Assembly: GCA_965644315.1 (NCBI GenBank) | Contig: CBFFRQ010000018.1 | Location: 434,001 to 498,000, forward strand | Source of the DNA: Caecitellus pseudoparvulus | Taxonomy: Eukaryota; Bigyra: Bicosoecida | Reading direction: 5' to 3' | DNA: 64,000 nucleotides | In this document: one piece after another, positions 41,734 through 53,227 of the stretch | Numbering within the stretch: the first letter of the stretch is position 1 | Layout of the letters: each line of letters opens with the position of its first letter | Translations under genes and position numbers: made by a program | The notes under the pieces: generated by a model | Seen by the model: only the letters and a program-made list of their open reading frames with translations | Database searches by the model: none | Told to the model about the DNA's origin: nothing

Positions 41734-42991
41734 ATGAAGCTCCTTGCAGCCGTGCTGGCTACAGCGGCTATCTCAGTGGCGACTGCAGCCCCACCCCGGT
41801 GGCACGAGCTGGATGGGTACTCGTTTGCAGACTACATGAAGGTGAGCAGAGCTGAAGCGGCAGGCAAAGCCACGACGTGCCAAGTGCACTGCACTTTCGC
41901 AATTCATCGCACTGCTTGTGCTACCCCTGCGTGCTGCCCCGCAGGACTTTAACAAAGGCTACACCGTCGGTAGCGATGAGTGGAAGGCGAGAGAGGCCCT
42001 GTTCACTGCTGAGCTTGCGCGTGTGCGCGCCCACAACGCCAAGGACGCATCCTGGCGCGCTGGCGTGAACCACCTGTCAGACGCGACGGAGGCAGAGGCC
42101 AGCCGCCTGAACGGCCTGCACAAGGGCCTGCTGCGGTCCCAGAAGTTTGCTGACGCACCCCCCTCTCTGACCAAGCCTCAGCCCCTCCCTGCCTCGGTGT
42201 CGTCTGTGCCCCTCGCCGCGCTGCCCAAGTTCGTGGACTGGCGCCAGAAGGGTGTCGTCACGGCTGTCAAGGACCAGGGCCACTGTGGTTCTTGCTGGGC
42301 CTTCGCCTCCACCGGCACCATCGAGTCCCATGTCGCCATCAACACTGGCATCCTGGAGGACTTGAGCCCCCAGCAGCTCGTCTCCTGTGCAGCCAACCCC
42401 CAGCACTGCGGCGGAACGGGTGGCTGCCAGGGCAGCATTCCCGAGCTCGCCTTCGACTACGTCAAGGCTAACGGCCAGTCCTCAGAGTGGACCATGCCCT
42501 ACACGAGCTACTCGGGGGCCAGCAACGGCCAGTGCTTCTACAACGCCACTGGCGCCACCCCTGCCGTGGCGCACGTGGATGGGTATGTGAAGCTGCCCTC
42601 CAACAACTACACCTCCATGATGCAGGCTGTGGCCCTGGTGGGCCCCGTCGCTGTCAACGTCTGGGCGCTGCCTTGGAAGAGCTATGAGGGTGGCGTCTTT
42701 TCAGGCTGCGACTTCGCCGACAACATCGACATCGACCACGTCGTCATCCTCATCGGGTACGGCACTGACGCTTCCACAGGGCAGGACTACTGGCTCATCC
42801 GCAACTCCTGGTCCCCACGATGGGGCGAGCAGGGCACCATTCGCTTGGCGCGCCATTCCAATGCTCAGTGCGGCACGGACAGCTCGCCCTCGGACGGCAC
42901 TGGCTGCGACAACGGCCCGTCCGCTGTGACGGTGTGCGGCCAGTGCGGCGTCCTGTACGATGGCTCTTACCCCACAGGCGCCACCATCTAA
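41734..42991 (+). CDS. Papain-family (C1A) cysteine protease, cathepsin-like
   Basis: Two exons (41734-41841 and 41945-42991; a 103-nt intron, phase 0) give 384 residues. A signal peptide (about 1-19) is followed by an inhibitory propeptide and then the mature enzyme starting near LPKFVDWRQKG. Catalytic residues are Cys153 in QGHCGSCWAF, His301 in DIDHVVILIGYG and Asn323 in RNSWSPRWGE; the oxyanion Gln is in VKDQG. The mature part keeps the paired cysteines of the family. The C-terminal 40 residues carry four extra Cys. This is most likely a lysosomal or phagosomal digestive protease. The propeptide lacks a clear ERFNIN pattern, so assignment to the L- or B-like subgroup is open. Confidence 0.93.
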
Positions 42992-43053
42992 ATGCACGTG
43001 CACCCCTCGCTCTCACTGCATTGGCTACGCACAGCTGTGCTGTGTGTCTCCCA

Positions 43054-46000
43054 TCACTTGTGGGGCGTCGCTGCCACGGGCTGCCTGGGCGCCTGCTGCG
43101 ACCGGGCCTGCATGGGTGGCAGCTCCACTCGATGAGCCGGTGCCACAGGCAACGCCACGAGGATGTCGAATTCCGCTGAAGCGCCTTCGTCTTGCACCAT
43201 GCTCGGGGCGGGCGTGGGGAGGGCGGCGGGGGCAGAGGCAGGGGGCGGAGCGGTGGCATGGGCTGCCTCGGCGCCTGTGGCACGCAGGGAAGCCAGCTGC
43301 CCCCACACATCACTGGAAGAGTCTGAGGCCGCGCGGGTTGGCGGCTGTGTGTATGAAGACCCCAGCAGGTCCACCCCACTGCCTGCCACGGAGGCGGGTT
43401 GCGCCTTCACGGGGGATGGCTGCATGATGGGATCACCCTCCTCGGTATCGGCGGGGGTGGCGGGCTGCTCCTCCGGCCCGGCGCCCCGCGCCGCAGCGTC
43501 GACGTACAGGAACAAGCTGGGGTTCCGCACGCCACGCTCAGTCATCCACGCCCGCGCAGCGCCTGCCCCCTCGTCGCGCACCAGCTGCACGACGCGCGCG
43601 CGCTGCAGCTTGCCCAGCACCTCCTCCAGCCCCAAGCCATTCTCCACCAGGACAGGGCCCAGCAGCGTCGTCAGCTCCGTGCGCAGGGCCACCAGCTCGT
43701 CGTAGCGCTCCACTGTGGCTCGAGGGGTGTCCACCGCAGCCATGGGCAAGTCAGGCACCACCGCCCTCCTCAGGCCGGGGAGCAGCTCACCCTCCAGGCG
43801 CTCAGCCATGTGGCAGCTGGCGTACACGGCAGGCTGCCCTCGCTTCATCTGGCCGGCCAGGCGCACGGCCACAAGCCACTGCCCAGCAGCGACAGCAGCA
43901 TCTATGGCCTCTGTCAGCAGCTGCCGGCTGTCGCCGCGGCCTGTCGCTCGCAGGGACCCCAGGCGGGCCCGCGCGCCAGCGGCGGTGTCGCCAGTCATGA
44001 ACGCAGACGGCTCTGCATGGGCCAGGAGGCCGTCTTGCTCGCCGTCCCCCATGGGCTCCTCCTGTTCCGCAGGGGGCGCCGACGGCGTCACAAACTCCGG
44101 CACGTCCTCGGCGAGGGAAGACAGGCTGCGCGTGCGGGGTGTGCCGACGCCCATGCCCTCCATGCCAGCGGTGTGTCCGCCTGCCAGCCGCCGCACGACG
44201 ACGCCTTGCTGCACCCAGTTCCGCAGCAGCATGGCCCACTCAGGCACAGCTCGGGCCAGGTCCCCCAGTCGACGACAGCCAGCCGGCGACGTCGCGAAAG
44301 AGCGCAGGATGGGCAGGGGGCATGCCGTGGCGATCTGCGTCATGGCACGTGCGATGTCTGGGTGCACAGTGGTCAGCTCGGTGGCCTCAATGGACACCCG
44401 CGCGCCGCGGAGTAAGCGGCCAATGGCAGCCGTCAGCACTGCCAGCGCACCGGCATGTCCCTTGCCGCCCTCGCCCACTCCTGCTGCCGCAGTGACGGCG
44501 ATACCGGCCAGGACGGGTGCCGCCGCCACCAGCAGGCGCAGTTCGTACATGTCCAGGTCAGCGACGGGCGCCACTGTGGCCGTGACGGTGTGGGTGGCTG
44601 CCGATGCCACTGCGCTGGCATCCACGCCGGACCGGATGGCAATACCGCCCGCACCAGTGGCAGTCATGGTCTCCGCCGACACCGTGCCGGCCTGGGCGCC
44701 GGAGCGGGAGATCTTTCCCGAGGAGGCCTGCAAGGCGGCAATGGTGTCCAGGGACGCGGCGAAGGGCATGAGGGATGCCAGCGTCGCGTCAGCCCACAGC
44801 CCTTCGTCCACGTCTGAGCGGTCAGGGCCGATGGCTTGCAGCACCCTGATCTGCACTGCCGGCGCCGCGATGGCAGCTGCCGCGGCGCCCTGCCCCGATG
44901 CCAATGCAGTCAGCGCTGCCAGGCGCACGATGGGGGATGCGTCAGTGAGGCAGGCAGCAGGCAGCAGGCGGGCCAGCGCACACCGCGTCTGCACGCCTGC
45001 CACTGCCAGCGCCTCGTGCAGCGCTCCTGGGGGCAGACAGGACCCCGAGGGCAGCTTGTCCACGACCACTGCCAGGGCCTCGTCTGTTGCATAGCCAGAC
45101 CCTGCTGCAAGGGTCGCGCCCGAGTCCACAGCAGAGTCCCCCGTCAGCGCAGGACCTGTGCGGTTGCCTCGATAGGAGGAGGCGGCCACGATGGGCACTG
45201 CCGCGCGGTGCACGGTGTGGTCGACGTCCCCGACCTCTTGGGACGTGGGCAGCAAACTCATGATCTTCAGCGCGGCCAGGAACACTTGGGGTGCGTGGGT
45301 TGGCTTCACAACAAGGGCCAGCTCAGAGAGCAGGTCCAGAGTGCTCTGCAGGGCAGCGGGGTCCATGGCTGCAGCGTCCAGTCCGACTGCGATGGTGCCG
45401 CCTTTGGAGGGCGGAGGGGGCGCGTCGGCGATGGGCAGGCCGGCAGCTGCCAGGCGGTGGCTGACTGTTGCATCCACCGCAGCTCGGATGGACTGCAAGA
45501 GGGAGGACACCGCACCTGGGTGTGCCAGGAGGAAGGTGGGGTAATTGTAGCACAGCTCTCGCCACGCGAAGTGGCTGGCTGGGGAGTGCGACGTGCCGAG
45601 CGCGGACAGGATGGCGCCCACCGCCTGCTCGGGCATGCCACCCTCCACCATCTCCTCTGTGCCCCACGCAGATGACTCGATGCCCATGGCGACGAACAGC
45701 ACCTCCACCATGGCTCGCGCGACCTTGTGTGACCGCCCTGCCACTTGCACGCTCACAGCCGCGCGTGCCCACTGCTCCAGGGCCGCCAGGACCTGCGATG
45801 AGTCGCTGCCGCCGGTGGCTGCCAGACCGTGCCAGCGCAGCATACGGGAGGCGATCTCCGGAAACCGCTCCGTCTCCGTGTACCCGTGCTTCATTGCCAG
45901 CAACAGGGTGTGCCAGAGGGAGGAGGCCAGCTGCAGGCTAGGTCGCCGCGAAGAGTCGTCGTTGGTGTACCACACCCGCATTGCCTCCCGCAACAGCAGC

Positions 46001-47436
46001 ACCGTGTCTTGTTCGAACTGCGAGCCTGACACTGCGTCGCCCATGCCTCGCAGGCGTGTGCGGATGAACGGCAGCACGACAGACTCCCACGCGACGGGGG
46101 CCAGGATCTCGCTGACGGCGTTCAGCGTCGCAAGCGTCGCCTCCGTCGGGTGTGCCAGCATCAGCCGCAGGACGCCAAGGGCCCCTGGTCTCTGCTCCAG
46201 CATGGCGCGGGCCACATCCAGCCACTCCTGGGGGCGCTCCCACTCGCCGTCCTCCAGAAGAGAGGCCAGCTCCCCTGCCGGCACCGCATGGATGCGCACC
46301 CCGCCCCGGCCGTCTGAGCCCCCCTTGTCCCACACGCACGGCACGGCAGCGGCGTCTGCGCCAGGCGACGCGCCACTGCCATTGGCAGGGCCGGGCGCGC
46401 CTTGAAAGCCACCCTGTGCCCCCTGCACAGCAGGCCGGGCATACACTTGAGCAGCTTGCATCATGGCCCTGGCACGCGCTGGGATGCGCGAATCCGAGGC
46501 TTCAGGTGGCGCAAACAAGACAACAGGGGCCTGGCCGTGGTCTGCCGTGTCGCAGGCTGCCAGCACCGTCACGAGGCCCAACTCAGCCCTTGGCGCGTCC
46601 ACACTCCACTCAGGCGTCGTCCCTTGTGATGCAGTCAGGCCAGAGGCCTGGCAGAACGATCGAGCATCGGCTGTCGCTTGGTACAGGGAAGCCAGCACGT
46701 CGCACACGAACTGGCTGTAGGGAGGGGGCTGTGGACCCCCCTTGTCGCCCGCCACGCCGGCCGCATGGGAGGTGGTGGCGGAGCTGGAACGAGCTGCCGC
46801 CCGGGCGGAGTCCACTCGAGACACGACGGCTGCAATAATGCGTGAGTGCAGGAGGGCGCCGAGATTCCACGCAGTCACCATGGGCTCGGGCTCACGCGCG
46901 GCGCGGAGGAGGCAGGCGGCGATGACGGGCGCATTGCCAAAGCCATCTGGGCCGGCTGCGTTCTTCAATGCCGCCAAGCACGCGTCCCGAAGCAGCATGT
47001 CCGACGAGGGGCTGCATGCAGTGTTGGCCAGGGAAGTGGCGTCCAGGGGGAAGGGGAGCATGGACGTTGCCGTGCCTTGTGCCGCGCCGCTGCTGCCGAT
47101 GATCACCCCCACCGTGACTGCCTGCGCCAGCAGCGCCAAGGCGTACCGTCTGCGCTCTGGTGCAGCCGTGGCAGACGTGCCGAGGCCTTGCGCAAGTGGT
47201 ACGATGGTATTGGTGAGGGCGTCCGTGAGGACAGCTCTCGCGGCAGACGTGCCATCTCCCGTCAGCAGTGCCTTGAACTTTGGCTTCGTGCTGTGAATGT
47301 ACAGCATCTGCTTCGCGTGCTCAAGCAGGCTCTCGATGGTGTAGTCGTCGGAGGCAGAGCCGGTGAAGTAGCCTTTGGGGGCGCCTGGAAACGCCAGCAG
47401 CACCGTGTTGACGAACTCAGAGCTGGCTGAGGCCAT
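43054..47436 (-). CDS. Very large helical-repeat (HEAT-like) protein, unrecognised
   Basis: From the first credible ATG (47434-47436) the frame encodes 1460 residues, rich in Ala, Val and Leu with regular amphipathic helices, like HEAT or armadillo solenoids. No enzyme motif, membrane span or signal peptide is visible. The last 250 residues are different: a helical patch, then a Pro/Ser/Ala-rich tail with short acidic-hydrophobic motifs such as VDLLG and DVWGQL. Those resemble peptides that bind clathrin or adaptor proteins. The coding frame continues upstream of this ATG to about 47615 (SHVPGLLSRYTHPRS), where an acceptor-like TGGGTGCAG lies. A short upstream exon starting at an ATG at 47695 is likely but its donor is unclear. 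A scaffold in trafficking is one guess; no family is assigned. Confidence 0.6.
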   Translation of the reverse strand: MASASSEFVNTVLLAFPGAPKGYFTGSASDDYTIESLLEHAKQMLYIHSTKPKFKALLTGDGTSAARAVLTDALTNTIVPLAQGLGTSATAAPERRRYALALLAQAVTVGVIIGSSGAAQGTATSMLPFPLDATSLANTACSPSSDMLLRDACLAALKNAAGPDGFGNAPVIAACLLRAAREPEPMVTAWNLGALLHSRIIAAVVSRVDSARAAARSSSATTSHAAGVAGDKGGPQPPPYSQFVCDVLASLYQATADARSFCQASGLTASQGTTPEWSVDAPRAELGLVTVLAACDTADHGQAPVVLFAPPEASDSRIPARARAMMQAAQVYARPAVQGAQGGFQGAPGPANGSGASPGADAAAVPCVWDKGGSDGRGGVRIHAVPAGELASLLEDGEWERPQEWLDVARAMLEQRPGALGVLRLMLAHPTEATLATLNAVSEILAPVAWESVVLPFIRTRLRGMGDAVSGSQFEQDTVLLLREAMRVWYTNDDSSRRPSLQLASSLWHTLLLAMKHGYTETERFPEIASRMLRWHGLAATGGSDSSQVLAALEQWARAAVSVQVAGRSHKVARAMVEVLFVAMGIESSAWGTEEMVEGGMPEQAVGAILSALGTSHSPASHFAWRELCYNYPTFLLAHPGAVSSLLQSIRAAVDATVSHRLAAAGLPIADAPPPPSKGGTIAVGLDAAAMDPAALQSTLDLLSELALVVKPTHAPQVFLAALKIMSLLPTSQEVGDVDHTVHRAAVPIVAASSYRGNRTGPALTGDSAVDSGATLAAGSGYATDEALAVVVDKLPSGSCLPPGALHEALAVAGVQTRCALARLLPAACLTDASPIVRLAALTALASGQGAAAAAIAAPAVQIRVLQAIGPDRSDVDEGLWADATLASLMPFAASLDTIAALQASSGKISRSGAQAGTVSAETMTATGAGGIAIRSGVDASAVASAATHTVTATVAPVADLDMYELRLLVAAAPVLAGIAVTAAAGVGEGGKGHAGALAVLTAAIGRLLRGARVSIEATELTTVHPDIARAMTQIATACPLPILRSFATSPAGCRRLGDLARAVPEWAMLLRNWVQQGVVVRRLAGGHTAGMEGMGVGTPRTRSLSSLAEDVPEFVTPSAPPAEQEEPMGDGEQDGLLAHAEPSAFMTGDTAAGARARLGSLRATGRGDSRQLLTEAIDAAVAAGQWLVAVRLAGQMKRGQPAVYASCHMAERLEGELLPGLRRAVVPDLPMAAVDTPRATVERYDELVALRTELTTLLGPVLVENGLGLEEVLGKLQRARVVQLVRDEGAGAARAWMTERGVRNPSLFLYVDAAARGAGPEEQPATPADTEEGDPIMQPSPVKAQPASVAGSGVDLLGSSYTQPPTRAASDSSSDVWGQLASLRATGAEAAHATAPPPASAPAALPTPAPSMVQDEGASAEFDILVALPVAPAHRVELPPMQARSQQAPRQPVAATPHK

Positions 47437-48324
47437 GGCTACAGGGCCCCCCGCCAGCTCCCCTTTCGCAAAACTCCGCGCTTGACCGTACCAGATGTCC
47501 CAAGCCGCATCGGCTGCGTCTCTGTGCAGGACAAGCGAGCGGGGGTGGGTGTATCGTGAAAGGAGTCCAGGCACGTGCGAGGCAAGTTCGAGGAAACACG
47601 AGGGCTCGCTGCACCCACCTCATGCGTTGGCCATGACAGGAGCCAAGCTCCACACGGGCGGACGCAAAGAGTGATGTTGCTTCGTCTGCTGCCATGGATG
47701 TCGCTCACGAAGCCAGGTGCGAACGCTGCATCGACTCAGCAGAGCCTGCTGCAGTCACCAGATTCCGCACCACGCCGAGAAGTGCCGCAGGCAGGCCTGA
47801 AGCCTTCGGCTGCGACAAGCCAGCCGGCTAAGGTAATCAGTACTAACTTGAGTTGCTGGGAGGCAATGAGCGCGACGGGTGTTCCAAGTATTGACTCAGG
47901 CGGCCATTTGGAGATGGTGCCGTGCAGGCTCAGCAGCCATGCCTGCTGGAGACGACATTGGCCCTTTGCCCGAGCCAAACAAACTTCAGCCGGCCCGCAT
48001 GCATGAGGCCCTGTGGATTCTGGGTGTGCGGAGGTGACTTCTTCCGGGCTGCTGCCGCCCTGCCCTTCCTGCAGCCTGGTGAGGGACACTGACGTGCCAG
48101 ACCTGCGTCGTCTGCGAGGGCGAAGTGGACTCCTCAACTTGCGGCGACTTTGCAGACCCCGTGAAACAGTGGAGGCAGCAAAGCATCCTTCTACCACGTG
48201 TACCTTATTTCTGCAGAAGCTGGTGCTCTGCACCAGGTTTACGCCGGGGCTGGCGCTTAGCATTGGAGACCTGCACCGAAGCCGCTAAGCCGCACGCGAC
48301 GTTGCCACGCCCTCCCTCGTACAC
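47437..48324. other. Long divergent intergenic region with possible 5' exon of the HEAT-like gene
   Basis: These 888 bases separate two divergent large genes. Positions 47437-47615 are probably still coding for the HEAT-like protein, and 47640-47695 may hold its first exon. The remaining 600 bases, up to the PAS/TPR gene, show no supported gene, RNA or repeat. Confidence 0.4.
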
Positions 48325-51300
48325 ATGAAGCAGAGGCTGCTGTGGGACTTGGTTCTGCAACTGGGGCGATTGCAGGGTCTCTCTCTGACTGGAAAACTCT
48401 TCGCTGCCGTGGCCCATGTCGTGCAGATCGTATCCTTGCCTTTCTTCTTCGTGGCGGTTGCCAGTCCTCGGAGCACGCTGGCCACGCAAGCGTACCGGAT
48501 TCTGGGGTACACACTGTTCGCCAGGGCCGACGTAGACATGGGCCCCGTCGTTTGGCACTGGGCCTTTCTCTTCTTCTGTGTCTGGGCAGGCCTCCTGGCC
48601 GCTGGGTGCGCCTGGCTGCTCGTGCAGCCAAAGTCCAGCCTCAGGTGAGTGGCGATTCGACTCGCACGCGAAACGTGACGCATGAGCCTCGACAGTCCTC
48701 ACTTTGACCATGCACCGCAGGTGGACACAAGCTGTACAAGGGTCCAATGTGAAGGACCCCAGTGCTTCACAGTGGTCATTCATCCCCTCCCTCTCACACA
48801 AGTGGGAACACAGCACTCTGGCCCACACCTTGGCCGTGGCTCTTGAAGTGCACCACTGGGTCCTCATGTGGCCTTCCACGATGGTCTTGGCCCGCACTCT
48901 GGTATGCTCTGACAATGTTCATAGTCAAGCTCGTGCAGCTGGGCTTGTCGCGCGGTGGGGTACGTCAAGTGCAGGCATCTTCGGCGAGGGCTTGTCCAGC
49001 TCGCAGTTGCCGCTCAGCACCCCTCTCGCCTTCGAGGCCAGCATGATTCCAGCGGCGTTCGGAGGGCCAGGGCAATGTTTTGCGGGCTGGCACGCTGCAC
49101 ACGTGTTCCTCGCCATCCTGAGCCTGGGCATTCTCATCCCTTGCAGCTTGATGGGGCGCCTGCCGACCATCACGTCTGGGAGCAGCAGCTTGCACACGGG
49201 CTCTCGATTGCAAGGTTTCAGCCAGTTTTCCACACTGAGGTGGGTTGTCGTGCTGGACTTGACACTTCAAGTCGGAGCCGCTGCGGCGGCAGCCACACTG
49301 ATGGAGGTCCTGCCCCGTAGCCTGTCCGTCACAGGCTTGCCCTTCCTTGGCCTCGTGTACTTCGCTTTCCTTGCATCCCACCATATCAGCCGCAACGTCA
49401 TATACAGTTGCCTCGCGCTCTTTACCTCATTTTCGTTTGTCATCTTTGGAGTCCCAGTGCTGCTGGGACTATGGCAACCAGACCTGGACGTCTCTGCGCT
49501 GTCGGTCGCTTGCTTGCTGCTCTCTGCAGGAGTGGGTAGTTCCCTGGGAGTGGCCACCAGACACCGACTGCTTGCGATACCCCTAGACAGTGTGCGCTTT
49601 GCCTCACGGCTGAAGACATGGGCGGATGAAAAGTTGACCGCTGACGTGCAAAGGGCGATCATCGCCCTGTACGGACCAGACGCGTCCGCGGAGCAGTTGG
49701 CGCCCTCTCTCAGTCTAACCAGGATAGTGGGCCCTTTAGGCTGGTCATCTGCCATTCTAGCAACCCTTCAGTCGGCCACACAAGTGAGAACCCTTCACCA
49801 GCAGCTGCGACTTTCCCAAGCACACCGAGCAATGTCAAGGTTGACGAGGCTGTACCCAGACAGCCCAGCAGCGGCTCTCTTCGCTTCACAGTTCTACCAA
49901 TCACCCTTCAGCGGCACTGGGCCATGGGGAGAGATGAAGTTCCTGGTCCGTGCCTGGCAGCGCTCTGCCTCCTTGGACTTCAGACTAGAGGTCCTGCTGC
50001 GCTTGCAGGTGCGGCAACAGTGGCAGGCGACGGTCATTGCCGCTGCCGTGTCCTCCTCGTACAGCGCCACCAGAGCCCTGCACCACCGCTTGGTAGCAAC
50101 CACTGCAAGTGCTTCGCTGACTGTTGGCTCTTGCTTGTGCCTTGATCACCCCGAGCGCATCCGCTTCGTCCCTGCGGAGCAGTGGTCCAGGGTTGTCACG
50201 CAACTTCGCTTGCTGCTGAGGGTGGCAGCCAGGCAGCATCGCATGCTGCGGGCGCTCACTCGCGGCGGCGGCAAGGGCAAGCACGGCAAAGCTCTTTCTG
50301 ACCCCTGGATGTCCCAACTGATAGCCCTGCAGCTTGTGGCCATGAATCAAGATTCTGACCCGTCGCTCGAAGGAGAAGCCCACCACTCTGCAGGCCACGA
50401 TGGCAACCATGAGGGAATCCTGGCAGATCGCACCAAAGAACCAGCAGAAAGCGAGGCTTCAGGCGCAGATCAAGTCTTGCAGAGTTGGGTGCGCTACGTT
50501 GGCCTCTTGGAGCAGACGTTGCACGCCCCACAGGATGTGCAAGAGTCCAGCACGCCGCATCGAGCAGCGTACTTCCTAACCCTCGCAAAGTCCCCTAGCC
50601 TGAGCTGGCTTGTGGTGCAAGCCGATGAACGCCTTATTCGAATGGTTGGGACCTCCTCGGCTGCCATGCAGGGCTGGGGACATACACAGCTCTTTCCATC
50701 TTGTGCCGCCCAAGCCCAGCTGCAGAAAGTGCAGGGTGACCTTGAACAAGTGTGGAGTGCGGCGACGCCCACCTTGCAAAGGGTGCATTTCCCCAATCAA
50801 CCCTCCTTTGTGTGGCTCTCAGTTGTGAGCATGCTGCAAGCTTGGGACTTTGGACCCACAGCAGACGGGACAGGGGTTGAGCCTGGCCTGCGTATCGTTG
50901 TGCTGCTGGTCCCATTCCGGAGAATGCGCAGCCAGGGGCACCTGCAAAGTACAGCTGGTCCTGTTCAAGGGATCGAGTCTCGTGCCGCTTCTGAAGAGCG
51001 ACATGGAGTTCCCCCCAGCGCTCATCCGCAGAATTTCAAGCGCGCTTCCTCTCCTGCACAAATGCCTGGCAGCCTGGAGAAAACCCGCGCAGTGCAGGCA
51101 GATCGAGGGACGACTTTGAAATCCGGACCCCTGGCAAGTGCCCTGCAGCTGCTCAATCAAGCACAGCAGAGCCACTGGGTATCCAAGGCAGTGGGCCGAG
51201 GTCAGGTATTCTGTTTCGTCATCCAGGTTGTCATGATTATGGGAGTCCTGGGGCCCTTCATGATTTCAGGCATGTCCAGCAACTCTGGTGCCAAGATGAT

Positions 51301-53084
51301 ACTGCCACATGCATTGTGGGATTCTGTGGCAGCTGCCAACTTCACCCATGGCTGGGGCCAGGTGGTGGCGTCGTCCGCTTTATCCAATGTCAGTGACAGT
51401 AACCCCGCTTGGTGGGCCCAGCGAGCTGCTGCAGCCCCCCTGGGTTGGCACTTGGATTGGTGGGGAGGCTCCTTGGCGAGCTTGGACACGTTGACGATTC
51501 GCTACGGGCTCCTGTCAGCAGGTGCAGAGCAGGCCAAGACCATCCAAGCTGAGATCTTGGCCGGGTCTGCCGCAATCACCACCCCGCGGTATACAGCGCT
51601 CGACATGCTTCGAGCAGCAAGGCAAGCGAGTGAATCTGGCGATGCTACGAGGTTTGCGGCACCCTGGCAAGCAGCTGACTTGCAGAGTTTGCACGAGTTA
51701 AATTTCACGGCCAGAGACGTTCAAGCAGTATTGGAACAGGGGATAACGAACACAGGGATCATCGTGCAAATCGCGATTGTCATCATCCTCTCGATCATCG
51801 GGGTCACCGTTGCCTCGACGCTGCGCGTCGGGTACAGTGTGTATTTTGGCCGCAAGCTTCTGAAGGTCCGCCTTCTGAAGCAAGTGCTCGATTCGAAGGA
51901 ACTTCACAACCAGTTGCATCCTGGGAGCAACTTATCACTACAAGCTGAGAAGGCGGCCATGCCCACCTTCATTGAATGGCTTTGTCGAGGCACTGGCTGT
52001 TGCGTCATTGCGGCAGCCGTGGCTCTCGTCATTGCAAGCCTAGGATTGCTCGTTGTCGGCATCACTTTGAACAATGCCAACACTGTCTCACAAGAAGTAT
52101 GTTCTGCTTCATGCATGTACCAGCCTGTTCGCCACTCACGCCTGCCTGTTTCTTCGCTATTTACAGGAATTCCAGTGGACTGCGCGGGCCATGTACGGAG
52201 TCTCGCTGCATTCGCAAGCAGCAGTGAACGCGCTCCATGCGGTGCTGTCTCGCCCTGCAGGAGCAGCAGCACACGTGCCTCCAGTGGGTCCTTCTCCACT
52301 TCTCGGCGTGCGGCAGCACCTCGATGGGCTGGCGTACTGGACGTCGGCACTTTCTGTGACACTCCCTGCGAGGGCGCCTGCCCGCACCGAACGCACCTCT
52401 GCACTGCGGGACTTTCTCTACCGCATTTTGTACGGAGATGTCTGCTCCACGCCAAACATCCTACGACAGCCAGCTGTTGCCGCTCTCGCAGCTGGCAGCG
52501 AGTACTCGCCAGCTGCGCTGCAGGACGCACAAGACAGCTCGTTGATGGACGCCCACTATAATTTGTGCATGACTACATCAAACGCAGTGCTAGAAAAGGG
52601 CCTGATTGTCGCCTTGCACGCGCATGAGCGCCGCTTGCAGTCCCTGCGCCGACGAGCAGAAGCTTGCCAGGGCCTGCCCCACCTCTGCCCAAACACTACA
52701 GCGGCTGAAGCAAGCTCATTTGTCCTTTGCAGAACTGTGTGGGAGTCTCCAGCAGGCTGTCCACCGTTGCCTTCTTCCGGAGTGTCCTCAGAGCTGGCCA
52801 AGGCCCTGACCCTCCAGCTCGTGCACATGCAAGCGCTGACTCGGATGGTGACGGCAGCGGGGTCGCTGGGGTCTGAAGTCATGTATGCCTTTGACTTCAT
52901 TCTCTTTGCCATGTCAGGCATGTTTGCTATTGTGCTTTTGACCCAGCTGGCGTTTGTTGCATGGTTTCATCAGCTCGCAGACGCTGCTGGTTCGGGTCTT
53001 CGAGGCATCTTGATCGCTACATTGCTACATAGCTGGATGCTGCGAAAAAAGAGACTACATGATTCGGGCATGGAAGACCCATAG
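48325..53084 (+). CDS. Large multi-pass membrane protein with TPR/HAT and PAS-like domains (copy B)
   Basis: Three exons (48325-48644, 48721-52096, 52167-53084; introns of 76 and 70 nt, phases 2 and 0) give 1537 residues. The plan is the same as copy A at 20064-25219. Two N-terminal spans in exon 1 are followed by FPI-type helices (MWPSTMVLARTLVC against VPICSLTARMLVC in copy A), a CFAGWHAAH motif before a run of spans (copy A CFSGAHFWHAA), and a TPR/HAT motif RLYPDSPAAALFASQFY. A PAS-like region lies at about 640-760. A long soluble loop sits between spans near 850 and 1020, and C-terminal spans end the protein. Family members in protists are thought to be membrane sensors. The second intron has no counterpart in copy A. 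Ligand and output are unknown. Confidence 0.8.
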
Positions 53085-53227
53085 GTTCTCACGTTGGTGC
53101 ACGGCTGCCGGGGCACACCTGCAGCCGCTTCAATTCACCTTGTTTGGCTTGCAGAGCTGATCGCTGTCATTCTCGCTAAAGCAAGAGAAACAAATGTCCT
53201 CGGTTCCGATACTCCCTGGGGGATTCG

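Noticed and set aside
47736-48263. Minus-strand frame of 175 codons in the long intergenic region
   Set aside because: Its composition and lack of motifs do not support a gene, and it overlaps the start region of the PAS/TPR gene.
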